Assembly (NCBI GenBank): GCA_001801085.1
Contig: MGWR01000004.1
Span: 1 to 38,070, forward strand
Source: Gallionellales bacterium GWA2_60_142
GTDB lineage: Bacteria; Pseudomonadota; Gammaproteobacteria; Burkholderiales; Gallionellaceae
DNA: 38,070 bases
Direction: 5' to 3'
Below the pieces are notes generated by a model. That model saw nothing but the letters and a program-made list of their open reading frames with translations. It was not told the DNA's origin and searched no databases. Both the position numbers and the translations under genes were made by a program. Positions 31,023 to 38,070 of the stretch are shown here, piece after piece; position 1 is the first letter of the stretch; every line of letters begins with the position of its first letter.

Positions 31023-31703
31023 TTATTTCCCTTGTTGTAACAGCAGTTCCGCGAGCAGCAGATCCTGCGGATAAGTCACCTTGAAATTACTCGAATCGCT
31101 CGCGACCAGTTTGGGTTGCAGGCCCAGCGCCTCGACCGCGGAAGCCTCGTCGGTCACCGCCTTGCATTGCTGCAACGCCTGCATCAGCAAACCCGCGCAG
31201 AACATCTGCGGGGTCTGCGCCTGCCACAGGCCGGCGCGATCTTCGGTCCGCGCGATGCGCTGCTGGCCGTCGGCGCGCTTCAGCGTGTCCGCCACCGGCA
31301 CCGCAAGGATGCCGCCGACCGGGTCATCGCGCAGCTCGTCGATCAGCTTCGCGAGATGCGCCTGCGTCAAACAGGGACGTGCGGCGTCGTGCACCAGCAC
31401 CCAGTCGTCCGGCTCCAGCTCGGAGGCCAGCAGGCCGTTCAAAACGCTCTCGGCGCGCGTCTCGCCGCCGCAATACAGCGATTGCAGCTTCTCGCCGCAA
31501 TGCGACCAGTCGTAGCCGTGGAACAGCGTGTCGTCTGGCGCCAGCACGACGAACACTGTCGAAAGTTCGGGACAGGCGCACAGCGTGGTCAGTGCATGCC
31601 AGATCATCGGCTTGCCGGCGAGCGGCAGGTATTGCTTGGGGAGTTCGTTGCCCATGCGCGCGCCGAAACCGGCTGCGGGGACTAAAGCGTGGAATTCGGA
31701 CAT
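31023..31703 (-). CDS. ispD: 2-C-methyl-D-erythritol 4-phosphate cytidylyltransferase
   Basis: 226 residues from [12 protein letters not shown]. The nucleotide-binding N-terminus ([22 protein letters not shown]23) and VHDAARPCL are diagnostic. It joins CTP and methylerythritol 4-phosphate in isoprenoid biosynthesis. An upstream in-frame ATG (31727) would add MLSFTIAP, but that stretch contains TACAAT-like promoter sequence and is not family-like; the chosen start has no strong ribosome site. It is the first gene of an ispD-ispF-tsaB run and is divergent from mfd. Confidence 0.95.
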   Translation of the reverse strand: MSEFHALVPAAGFGARMGNELPKQYLPLAGKPMIWHALTTLCACPELSTVFVVLAPDDTLFHGYDWSHCGEKLQSLYCGGETRAESVLNGLLASELEPDDWVLVHDAARPCLTQAHLAKLIDELRDDPVGGILAVPVADTLKRADGQQRIARTEDRAGLWQAQTPQMFCAGLLMQALQQCKAVTDEASAVEALGLQPKLVASDSSNFKVTYPQDLLLAELLLQQGK

Positions 31704-31738
31704 GGGCGCGATTGTAAATGAAAGCATCCCGCTTGGCT

Positions 31739-31744
31739 TATAAT
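31739..31744 (+). promoter_or_regulatory. Likely -10 element of the mfd promoter
   Basis: A perfect TATAAT lies 27 bases upstream of the chosen mfd start. No good -35 hexamer is found at 16-18 bases; initiation near 31751 would exclude the earlier in-frame ATG at 31753 as a normal start. Confidence 0.4.
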
Positions 31745-31770
31745 GCGCGCCTTTGTTTCAGGCCGTTCCC

Positions 31771-34700
31771 ATGCTGTTCTCGTCTTCCCATTCCCGCCCC
31801 CGTTACACCCGGCTGCAAGGCTCGTCCGATGCGCTGGCGCTGGCGCAACTCGCCAAGAAAAAAGCCCCACTCGTCGTCATCGCCGCGAACGCGCTGGAGG
31901 CGCAGCGGCTGGTCGACGAGATTCCGTTCTTCGATCCGCAACTGCGCGTGCACCTGCTGCCAGACTGGGAGACGCTGCCCTACGACCACTTCTCGCCGCA
32001 TCAGGACCTGATCTCGGAGCGGCTGGCCACGCTGCACCATATCCGCAGCGGCTCGTCCGACGTAATCGTCGTGCCGATCACCACCGCGCTGTATCCGCTG
32101 CCGCCGGTGTCCTACCTCGCGGCCTACACCTTCTTCCTGAAGAAGGGCGCGCGCATCGACCTCGCGGCGTTCCGCGAGCAGATGACGCTGGCCGGCTACA
32201 ACCATGTGCAGCAGGTGCTGACCCCGGGCGAATACTGCGTGCGCGGCGGCATCATCGATCTGTTCGCGATGGGCAGCGTGCTGCCCTACCGCATCGACCT
32301 GTTCGACGACGAGATCGAGACCATCGCCAGCTTCGACGTGGACACCCAGCGCACGCTGTACCCGGTGCCGGAGATACGCATGCTGCCGGCGCGCGAGTTC
32401 CCGCTGGACGACAAGGGCCAGGCGACGTTCCGTCAGAACTTCCGCGAGCGCTTCGAGGGCGATCCGTCGAGATCGCGCATCTACAAGGACGTCAGCAAGG
32501 GCATCGCGCCTTCCGGCATCGAGTACTACCTGCCGCTGTTCTTCGACAAGACCGCAACGCTGTTGGACTACCTGCCGAGCAATGCGACGCTGTGCCTGCA
32601 TCACGACATCGACGACGCCATCGCCACCTTCGGCAAGGATGCGGCATCGCGCTACAACCTGCTCAGGGGCGACCCGCAACGGCCGCTGCTGGAACCGAAG
32701 GAACTGTTCCTCGACGCCGAGCAGTTCTTCGTCCGCGCGAAGGAGTTCGCGCGGCTAGACATCGTCGCAAGCGAGAGCGGCGCGACGCTGACGCCCTGCC
32801 CCACCGCGGCAATCCCGCCCATCGCCGTGGACCGCCGAGCCGAAGTCCCCACGCAGAAATTCGAGGACTTCCTGCGCGGCTACGAAGGCCGCGTGCTGCT
32901 GCTGACCGACAGCCTCGGGCGGCGCGAGCTGGTCTCCGGCTACCTGAAAGAATACGGCCTGGCACCCGAGGTATGCGAGGACTACGCGTCCTTCAGCAGC
33001 GGCAAGAAGAAATTCATGCTGGGCGTCGGCCCGCTGCAGAACGGCTTTTTGCTGACCGAAGACAAGCTCGCCATCGTCACCGAGACCGAGCTCTATGCGG
33101 CGCAACCGCGCAGCCGCGCCGCGCGCGCGACGAAGAAGAGCAACGTCGAGGGCATGCTGCGCGACCTGTCCGAGCTCAAGGTCGGCGACCCGGTGGTGCA
33201 CGAGCAGCACGGCATCGCGCGCTATCAGGGACTGGTGAATCTAGACCTCGGCGAGGGCGAGAACGAATTCCTGCTGCTGGTATACGCAGGCGAAGACAAG
33301 CTCTACGTACCCGTCGCGCAACTGCACGTCATCAGCCGCTACAGCGGCGGCGCGGCGGACACCGCTCCGTTGCACAAGCTGGGTAGCGGGGCATGGGACA
33401 AGGCCAAGCGCCGCGCGATGCAGCAGGTGCGCGACACCGCCGCCGAACTGCTGAATCTGTATGCACAGCGCGCGACGCGCAAAGGCCATCAATTCAAATT
33501 GACACCGCACGACTACGAGGCGTTCGCCGCCGGCTTCGGCTTCGAGGAGACGCCCGACCAGGCCGCCGCGATCGAGGCGGTGGTCGCCGACCTTCAATCC
33601 GGCAAACCGATGGACCGTCTGGTCTGCGGCGACGTCGGCTTCGGCAAGACCGAGGTCGCACTCAGGGCCGCCTTCGTCGCGGCGATGGACGGCAAGCAGG
33701 TCGCCGTGCTGGTGCCGACCACGCTCTTGGCCGAACAGCATTTCCAGAACTTCTCGAACCGCTTCTCCGACCTGCCGGTGAGACTGGCCGAGCTTTCTCG
33801 TTTCAGGTCCGCGAAGGAAACGAATCAGGCACTGAAGGACTTGGCGGACGGGAAGCTGGACATCGTCATCGGCACGCACAAGCTGATCCAGAAGGACGTG
33901 AAGTTCAAGAATCTGGGACTCGTCATCATCGACGAGGAACACCGCTTCGGCGTGCAGCAGAAGGAACGCCTCAAGGCGCTGCGCGCCGAGGTGGACGTGC
34001 TGACGCTGACCGCGACGCCGATTCCCAGAACCTTGGCGATGTCGCTCGAAGGCCTGCGCGACTTCTCGGTGATCGCCACCGCGCCGCAGCGCCGCTTGTC
34101 GATCAAGACCTTCGTCGCGCAGGCCGACAACGGCGTGATCCGCGAAGCGGTGCTGCGCGAACTGAAGCGCGGCGGCCAGGTGTATTTCCTGCACAACGAG
34201 GTCGAGACCATCAACAACATGGCCGAGCGACTGGAAGCGCTCCTGCCCGAGGCCAGCATCCGCATCGCGCACGGCCAGATGGGCGAGCGCGAGCTGGAGT
34301 CGGTGATGCGCGACTTCACCCACCAGCGCTTCAACGTGCTGCTGTGCACCACGATTATTGAAACGGGAATTGACGTTCCCACGGCGAACACCATCATCAT
34401 GAACCGCGCCGACCGCTTCGGCCTCGCGCAACTGCACCAGTTGAGAGGCCGCGTCGGCCGCTCGCACCACCAGGCCTACGCCTATCTGCTGGTCGAGACC
34501 GAGGCGCTGACCGCGCAGGCGAAGAAGCGGCTGGAAGCGATCCAGGCAATGGAACAGCTGGGCAGCGGCTTCTATCTCGCGATGCACGACCTGGAGATTC
34601 GCGGCGCGGGCGAAGTGCTGGGCGAATCGCAGAGCGGCGAGATGCAGGAGATCGGTTTCAGCCTCTACACCGACATGCTGAATTCTGCGATCAGCTCGCT

Positions 34701-35172
34701 GCGCCAGGGCCGAGAGCCAGACATGGCGCATCCGCTGGGCGTCACCACCGAGATCAACCTGCACTGCGCTGCTCTTTTACCAAAGGACTACTGCGGCGAC
34801 ATCCACCAGCGGCTGGTGATCTACAAACGGCTGGCGAACTGCTCGACGCAGGACGACCTCGACGAGATGCACCAGGAACTGATAGACCGCTTCGGCCTGC
34901 TGCCCGAACCTGCACAGACCCTGCTCGACAGCCACCGCCTGCGCATCCTCGCCAAGCCGCTGGGCATCAGCAAACTGGATGCCTCATCCGAGGCCATCGT
35001 CATCCAGTTCGTGCCCAACCCGCCGATAGATCCGATGAAGATCATCACCCTGATCCAAAGCCGGCGTTACGTGAAGATGTCGGGACAGGACAGGTTGCGG
35101 ATAGAGCTGAAGCACGAAGACCTGAAGCAGCGGGTGCTGGCGGTGGTGAATTTCTTCAAGGAGCTGGGGTAA
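31771..35172 (+). CDS. mfd: Transcription-repair coupling factor Mfd
   Basis: 1133 residues. N-terminal UvrB-homology modules (LLPDWETLPYDHFSPH, LTPGEYCVRGGIIDLF), RNA-polymerase interaction domain near 470-560 (LKVGDPVVHEQHGIARYQGL), and a RecG-like translocase with Walker A GDVGFGKTE (620-628), DEEH box (721-724), and TATPIPRTLAMS and RGRVGRS motifs; the C-terminal TRCF domain (about 980-1110) is complete. It removes stalled RNA polymerase at DNA lesions and recruits UvrA. I start at MLFSSSHSRP; an ATG six codons earlier is also open but falls at the predicted transcription start. The gene is full length and intact. Confidence 0.96.
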   Translation: MLFSSSHSRPRYTRLQGSSDALALAQLAKKKAPLVVIAANALEAQRLVDEIPFFDPQLRVHLLPDWETLPYDHFSPHQDLISERLATLHHIRSGSSDVIVVPITTALYPLPPVSYLAAYTFFLKKGARIDLAAFREQMTLAGYNHVQQVLTPGEYCVRGGIIDLFAMGSVLPYRIDLFDDEIETIASFDVDTQRTLYPVPEIRMLPAREFPLDDKGQATFRQNFRERFEGDPSRSRIYKDVSKGIAPSGIEYYLPLFFDKTATLLDYLPSNATLCLHHDIDDAIATFGKDAASRYNLLRGDPQRPLLEPKELFLDAEQFFVRAKEFARLDIVASESGATLTPCPTAAIPPIAVDRRAEVPTQKFEDFLRGYEGRVLLLTDSLGRRELVSGYLKEYGLAPEVCEDYASFSSGKKKFMLGVGPLQNGFLLTEDKLAIVTETELYAAQPRSRAARATKKSNVEGMLRDLSELKVGDPVVHEQHGIARYQGLVNLDLGEGENEFLLLVYAGEDKLYVPVAQLHVISRYSGGAADTAPLHKLGSGAWDKAKRRAMQQVRDTAAELLNLYAQRATRKGHQFKLTPHDYEAFAAGFGFEETPDQAAAIEAVVADLQSGKPMDRLVCGDVGFGKTEVALRAAFVAAMDGKQVAVLVPTTLLAEQHFQNFSNRFSDLPVRLAELSRFRSAKETNQALKDLADGKLDIVIGTHKLIQKDVKFKNLGLVIIDEEHRFGVQQKERLKALRAEVDVLTLTATPIPRTLAMSLEGLRDFSVIATAPQRRLSIKTFVAQADNGVIREAVLRELKRGGQVYFLHNEVETINNMAERLEALLPEASIRIAHGQMGERELESVMRDFTHQRFNVLLCTTIIETGIDVPTANTIIMNRADRFGLAQLHQLRGRVGRSHHQAYAYLLVETEALTAQAKKRLEAIQAMEQLGSGFYLAMHDLEIRGAGEVLGESQSGEMQEIGFSLYTDMLNSAISSLRQGREPDMAHPLGVTTEINLHCAALLPKDYCGDIHQRLVIYKRLANCSTQDDLDEMHQELIDRFGLLPEPAQTLLDSHRLRILAKPLGISKLDASSEAIVIQFVPNPPIDPMKIITLIQSRRYVKMSGQDRLRIELKHEDLKQRVLAVVNFFKELG

Positions 35173-35178
35173 ACGATA

Positions 35179-35256
35179 GGGGCGCGATTTAACCAGCCAC
35201 TTATCCGTCGTTTTTTGATGGATTAGTGGAATGGCTATGCAGGGCTATCGCGCCCT
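35179..35256. repeat. Nested palindrome after mfd (AACCAGCCACTTA family)
   Basis: Outer arms GGGGCGCGAT (35179-35188) and ATCGCGCCCT (35247-35256) enclose AACCAGCCACTTA ... TTAGTGGAATGGCT (35191-35236). The inner part matches the element inside 16280-16412. It starts 7 bases after the mfd stop, and its TTTTTT in the loop is not placed like a terminator. Between 35257 and 35397 nothing else was recognised. Confidence 0.65.
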
Positions 35257-35397
35257 GAGCATTCGTAAGATGCAATAAGCCTGTCCTGAGCTTACCGAAG
35301 GGCGTAGCGCATTGCACCGGATGAGGACGTCATGCGGCACAATGCCCGTTGGTTACCTCGAAGAGGTTTGCCCCCCTCGGGTATTGCGCGAGCTAAC

Positions 35398-35425
35398 TTG
35401 CCAATATCTCCAATTGAGATATACT
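35398..35425 (+). promoter_or_regulatory. higBA promoter with palindromic operator
   Basis: TTGCCA (35398-35403) and TATACT (35420-35425) with a 16-base spacer form a good promoter. The palindrome ATATCTCCAATTGAGATAT (35404-35422; 7-base arms, 5-base centre) covers the spacer and part of the -10, where a HigA dimer would bind to shut off its own operon. The higB start follows at 35432, so the 5' leader is very short. Confidence 0.65.
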
Positions 35426-35431
35426 TTCCCC

Positions 35432-35716
35432 ATGCACATCATTACCCATCGTCGGATTGTGGCCGCGCAACAAGCGCATCCTCAAAGTGCGACCGCCCTT
35501 GAGCAGTGGTATCGCTTATGCAAAAAGGCTGAATGGCGAAATTTCTCGGAATTGAGAGCGCTATTCCCCAGTACGGACAAGGTAGGTGATGTATTCGTAT
35601 TCGACATAGGCGGAAACAAGCTGCGTTTAATCGCTGCCATTCACTTCAATACGGGGCGATTATTCATCAGGGCTGTACTGACACACAAAGAGTATGACCA
35701 AGGAGGCTGGAAATGA
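35432..35716 (+). CDS. higB: HigB-type mRNA interferase toxin
   Basis: 94 residues of the HigB branch of the RelE superfamily. It starts MHIITHRRIVAAQQAHPQS and ends IRAVLTHKEYDQGGWK; the pattern VFDIGGNKLRLIAAIHF and the C-terminal THKEYD are the family hallmarks (compare E. coli HigB/YgjN). It should cut mRNA on translating ribosomes until neutralised by HigA. The toxin gene comes first and overlaps higA by four bases, the usual higBA order. The in-frame upstream extension lacks family similarity and crosses the promoter. Confidence 0.92.
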   Translation: MHIITHRRIVAAQQAHPQSATALEQWYRLCKKAEWRNFSELRALFPSTDKVGDVFVFDIGGNKLRLIAAIHFNTGRLFIRAVLTHKEYDQGGWK

Positions 35717-36114
35717 ACGCACGAGTTAAAACAGCAATAGAACATTGGGGATATGTCGCCCCTCTGTTGCAACCTGCGCGCAATGCCAAAGAGTACGCAC
35801 AATTGGTTGAAGCCCTTGATGCGGCAATCGACGCAGGCGGCGCTGATGAAAAACATCCGCTCGCCAGACTGGTGGATTATCTCGGCGATTTGGTCGCGGA
35901 ATATGAAGCCAGGGACAAGATGCCGAAAGCGGCAACAGGCGCGGAGGCGCTGCGCTATTTAATGCAACGCGATGGCTTGCGCCAAGTCGATCTCCCTGAA
36001 TTGGGTAGCCAAGGCGTCGTGTCCGAACTGCTGTCCGGTCGCCGCGAATTCAATGCCCGCCAAGCGAAAGAATTGGCTGGGCGTTTTGGTGTTTCGGCAG
36101 CGTTGTTTTTGTAA
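35713..36114 (+). CDS. higA: HigA-type antitoxin
   Basis: 133 residues. The C-terminal HTH region (LRYLMQRDGLRQVDLPELGS followed by GVVSELLSGRREFNARQAKELAGRFGVSAALF) closely follows E. coli HigA/YgjM; the N-terminal helical region binds the toxin. It overlaps higB by ATGA. It is expected to bind the palindrome in the higBA promoter. No frameshift or missing segment is seen, so the module appears functional. Confidence 0.92.
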   Translation: MNARVKTAIEHWGYVAPLLQPARNAKEYAQLVEALDAAIDAGGADEKHPLARLVDYLGDLVAEYEARDKMPKAATGAEALRYLMQRDGLRQVDLPELGSQGVVSELLSGRREFNARQAKELAGRFGVSAALFL

Positions 36115-36155
36115 TCAGAGAATTGACTCCGATACCTCGATCTTAGAGAGGCATC

Positions 36156-36458
36156 ATGGGAAAAGTAAAACTGAGCAAATGGGATAGCGCCAAGCACCTC
36201 AAAACCGACGAGGACATGGCGCTCTATCTCGAAGCCTGTCTCGAAGAAGCTGGCGATGATGCCGCCTTCATCGCCAAAGCGCTCGGCACTATCGCCCGCG
36301 CCAAAGGCATGACACAACTCGCCAAGGAAACAGGTCTGGGGCGCGAGAGCTTATACAAAGCGCTATCCGGTGAAGGCAATCCAAGCTTTGCGAGGATCTT
36401 GAAAGTGACGAATGCGCTGGGTATCAAGCTGCATGCGCAGAGCGCGCGTGCGGCGTGA
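36156..36458 (+). CDS. Orphan HTH antitoxin of the putative addiction module family
   Basis: 100 residues: MGKVKLSKWDSAKHLKTDED ... LGTIARAKGMTQLAKETGLGRESLYKALSGEGNPSFARILKVTNALGIKL. This is the small HTH antitoxin type (Xre-like) normally partnered with an adjacent RelE-like toxin encoded just upstream. Here the upstream gene is higA, 41 bases away, and no second toxin gene is visible on either side. It may be a solitary antitoxin or a third regulator of the higBA operon. The ribosome site AGAGAGG supports the start. Confidence 0.8.
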   Translation: MGKVKLSKWDSAKHLKTDEDMALYLEACLEEAGDDAAFIAKALGTIARAKGMTQLAKETGLGRESLYKALSGEGNPSFARILKVTNALGIKLHAQSARAA

Positions 36459-36537
36459 TTTAAATAATTACGATACCGCCCCGTTGAATTCGCTTGCGGG
36501 TATTGCCCCCGACTGTTGCATGCTTTGGTGAGATTTT

Positions 36538-36627
36538 GTAGGTTGGGTGGAGCGCAGCGATACCCAACAAAACATTCCAACCATCATCCAAGATGATGGG
36601 TATCGCATTCGCTCAACCCATCCTACC
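36538..36627. repeat. Inverted repeat GTAGGTTGGGT ... CAACCCATCCTAC at the 3' end of an HNH gene
   Basis: Left arm 36538-36568 (GTAGGTTGGGTGGAGCGCAG...) and right arm 36594-36627 (ending CTCAACCCATCCTAC) are imperfect inverted copies with a 25-base spacer that contains a further CATCATCCAAGATGATG palindrome. The right arm overlaps the stop codon of the HNH gene at 36623. The right arm is nearly identical to the single arm at 11344-11374 beside the other HNH gene. Confidence 0.75.
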
Positions 36628-37276
36628 GCGCTGCAACATAGGCCATCTTGAGTTGTTCGACAGACAAGAGGGGGTCGCCACGGTGCAGCATTCGATGGCA
36701 ATTTGAGCAAACAAGAGCCAAATCTTCTACCTTCGTCTTTTTCGTTCCTGCCAATTGCGACACCGGAATTTTGTGATGGGCCTCAATGAAACCACGACCG
36801 AGGTCACCATACCGAATGGCGAAATCTGTGCCACAAACCTCACATTCGAGACTTCCTGTGTCTGCGAACCGTTGCGCCTTTGCTCGTCTAGAAATTGCGC
36901 CGTCACGCTCAAGATATTTGTGCTGCTTGTATTTTACGGTTCCTTCCGGAAAGGCTGATTCGTCGTCTTCGATGACGACTTCATTTTCCGGCAGCGCATT
37001 TGTAGTGACGGCAGGCGTTGTGATTTGCTGGGGATGAAGGGTTTTTGTACCATCGAAATAATGGCCAAGGGAGCAGCCCGAATGGCCGGGCCTATGTTCT
37101 GCATGAGCACGGGTTGTGTTGTTTCGGCCAGCGCGCATCAAAACTATTGGACCATGGCATTCGAGGCAACGAACCGAGAGTGCTGGACGGGTGCGCGCCG
37201 ACTCAACTGACACAGAAACCCACTTGCCCTTTACCCAAGCTTCACAGTAGCTGTTGGAATGTAGATTCGTTGCCAT
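36623..37276 (-). CDS. HNH endonuclease (McrA-like), inserted at a vapC/fitB gene
   Basis: 217 residues. The C-terminal HNH domain is clear: C145/C148 (LECEVCGTDF), H167/H168 (GFIEAHHKIPVSQLAG), ALVCSNCHRMLHRG (C190, C193, H198). The N-terminal part has another Cys/His cluster (RCLECHGPI ... HAEHRPGHSGC ... GHYF) that may bind zinc. HNH proteins of this kind often act in restriction of foreign DNA, but no methylase or specificity gene is present. The gene starts 10 bases after the point where the vapC/fitB reading frame breaks off, and ends inside the repeat at 36538-36627, so it looks like an inserted cassette. There is no obvious ribosome site. Confidence 0.8.
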   Translation of the reverse strand: MATNLHSNSYCEAWVKGKWVSVSVESARTRPALSVRCLECHGPIVLMRAGRNNTTRAHAEHRPGHSGCSLGHYFDGTKTLHPQQITTPAVTTNALPENEVVIEDDESAFPEGTVKYKQHKYLERDGAISRRAKAQRFADTGSLECEVCGTDFAIRYGDLGRGFIEAHHKIPVSQLAGTKKTKVEDLALVCSNCHRMLHRGDPLLSVEQLKMAYVAAR

Positions 37277-37286
37277 AAATACATAT

Positions 37287-37388
37287 TCAAATGCTTTTGT
37301 CTTTTTGACGGTCTAGCCACGCCACCACGTTTGCATCCGGCGCGGGACGCATCAATTCGGAAATGACATTGGTGTCGAGCAGTATCAA
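37287..37388 (-). pseudogene. Truncated PIN-domain toxin (VapC/FitB type)
   Basis: Only 33 codons remain: a TTG start overlapping the antitoxin stop (TTGA), then LILLDTNVISELMRP, APDANVVAWLDRQ, KDKSI and a stop. The LLDTN and SEL segments carry the first two acidic residues of a PIN nuclease; all remaining catalytic residues and about 100 amino acids are missing. The HNH gene begins 10 bases beyond. No toxin remainder was recognised on the far side of the HNH gene. The toxin is surely inactive. Confidence 0.8.
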
Positions 37389-37639
37389 TCGGTTTCGCCG
37401 AAATCTGCCGACTGACGAGGTTGCGAACGGATAGGTTGCGGTAGTTCAACGCCGCCAACTTCCATAAAGCGTTTGGATATCTTACTGCCAAGTCCGCCAG
37501 CTTTGTGTGTGGTGCCGGAAAAAGCGAGGCGGAGAATTTGGCGCGCCTCGTCTTCAACCGATTGCCCGTGCTGTTGAGCTTGTATGCTCAAGTTATTGGC
37601 GACCGATTCGTCAAGATTGTGAATGATGAGATTGGCCAT
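37385..37639 (-). CDS. FitA/VapB-like ribbon-helix-helix antitoxin
   Basis: 84 residues starting MANLIIHNLDESVANNLSIQ, AQQHGQSVEDEARQILRLAF: an N-terminal ribbon-helix-helix DNA-binding domain of the FitA type, followed by a short toxin-binding tail. AAGGAGCCGAAC precedes the chosen ATG; the longer frame has no such site. Its partner toxin gene (37287-37388) is truncated, so the antitoxin is now without function as an antidote here, although it could still act on its own promoter or on other PIN toxins elsewhere. Confidence 0.85.
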   Translation of the reverse strand: MANLIIHNLDESVANNLSIQAQQHGQSVEDEARQILRLAFSGTTHKAGGLGSKISKRFMEVGGVELPQPIRSQPRQSADFGETD

Positions 37640-37731
37640 GTTCGGCTCCTTCAATGGACTTGGTGCACAGGTATTGTAATCAAATCGATGTGAAATGACG
37701 ATTGAAGGATTCAAACTCGTCGTCAAGCAGC

Positions 37732-37752
37732 CGGACCGTCGCCGACGGTCCG
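37732..37752 (-). terminator. Perfect hairpin downstream of der
   Basis: CGGACCGTC-GCC-GACGGTCCG has 9-bp arms and a 3-base loop, beginning 14 bases after the der stop on the minus strand. It lacks a T-run, so it is a candidate terminator or 3'-end stabiliser only. Confidence 0.45.
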
Positions 37753-37766
37753 CAATTACCTGCCGC

Positions 37767-38070
37767 TTAGCCGAAACGCTTGCGTCCGATAATCCGTGCG
37801 CGGTGGGCGCGGCGTTGCTCTTCTTCGGTCAGCACGCGCTTCTTGCCTTCGAACGGGTTGGCGCTGCTGTTGAATTGGATCTTCAGCGGCGTGCCTTGCA
37901 GGCGGAACATCTCGCAGAACGCGCGCTCAAGGTAACGCTGGTAACTGGCCGGCACGTCATCCAGGCCGCTGCCGTGGATGATGATGAGCGGCGGGTTGCT
38001 GCCGCCCTGGTGGGCGTAGCGCATCTTGGGGCGGAAACGCGAGCCCTTGGGCGGCTGCTGTTTTTCCAGC
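37767..38070 (-). CDS. der: GTPase Der (EngA), C-terminal part
   Basis: The last 100 codons of the gene are in the window; the 5' part lies beyond the right edge. The visible sequence is the C-terminal KH-like domain of Der: PPKGSRFRPKMRYAHQGGSN, PPLIIIHGSGLDDVPASYQR, YLERAFCEMFRLQGTPLKIQ and FNSSANPFEGKK, ending in a basic tail (RRAHRARIIGRKRFG). Der is an essential tandem-G-domain GTPase of 50S ribosomal subunit assembly; the two G domains are outside the window. Confidence 0.93.
   Translation of the reverse strand, partial: LEKQQPPKGSRFRPKMRYAHQGGSNPPLIIIHGSGLDDVPASYQRYLERAFCEMFRLQGTPLKIQFNSSANPFEGKKRVLTEEEQRRAHRARIIGRKRFG

Noticed and set aside
33241-34764. Minus-strand open frame (507 codons) opposite mfd
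   Set aside because: Antisense to the conserved translocase motifs of mfd; composition typical of GC-rich shadow frames.
35257-35397. Upstream frame extending higB to 35312
   Set aside because: The extension crosses the promoter and operator and lacks similarity to HigB; the family N-terminus begins at 35432.

Overview
The window reads as a chromosomal segment of a GC-rich betaproteobacterium, most plausibly from the Nitrosomonadales/Gallionellaceae area. That placement is inferred from protein flavour (Tat-type NrtA, many PAS/GGDEF/EAL proteins, a hemerythrin cyclase, intact housekeeping genes) and was not tested by any search. Most genes lie on the minus strand in short, tightly packed operons.

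Layout. (1) 1-3160: a nitrate/nitrite ABC transporter operon (nrtA, nrtB, start of the ATPase gene, minus strand) next to a NasT-type ANTAR antiterminator gene. Between them is a textbook control region: a sigma-54 promoter, a possible NtrC site, two hexaloop hairpins of the ANTAR-target type and an intrinsic terminator that overlaps the second hairpin. (2) 3421-9326: a LigB/DODA-type dioxygenase (minus), then on the plus strand a Tas aldo/keto reductase and a four-gene run: CHASE2 adenylate cyclase, SH3-like exported protein, M48 metalloprotease and a DUF3617 protein. (3) 9604-14733, minus strand: alr, mtnP, apt, an HNH endonuclease, mtnA and a FucA-like class II aldolase. mtnP, apt, mtnA and the aldolase together can form a complete methylthioadenosine/5'-deoxyadenosine salvage route ('DHAP shunt'), with apt recovering the adenine. 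(4) 14832-16275: lplT, preceded by two tandem small ORFs that each begin with a copy of the LplT N-terminus and are linked by ATGA overlaps. This is the least explained structure in the window. (5) 16446-28185, minus strand: a 12-kb cyclic-di-GMP block with two PAS-GGDEF-EAL giants, a GGDEF-hemerythrin protein and a UrtA-like periplasmic binding protein whose gene overlaps one of the giants. (6) 28282-31703, minus strand: family-4 uracil-DNA glycosylase, rimI, tsaB, ispF, ispD. (7) 31771-35172, plus: mfd. (8) 35404-37639: a small accessory island of toxin-antitoxin parts (higBA, an orphan HTH antitoxin, a fitA-like antitoxin with a truncated vapC/fitB toxin) and a second HNH endonuclease. (9) The window ends inside der (minus).

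Several palindromic repeat families are scattered between genes: a TGGGAGCGGCTTCAGCCGCGAT family, an AACCAGCCACTTA family, a CCACGAAA..ACACGAAAA family and a GTAGGTYGGGT/CAACCCATCCTAC family. The last one lies beside both HNH endonuclease genes and supplies the stop codon of one. No tRNA, rRNA, CRISPR array or recognisable transposase was seen.
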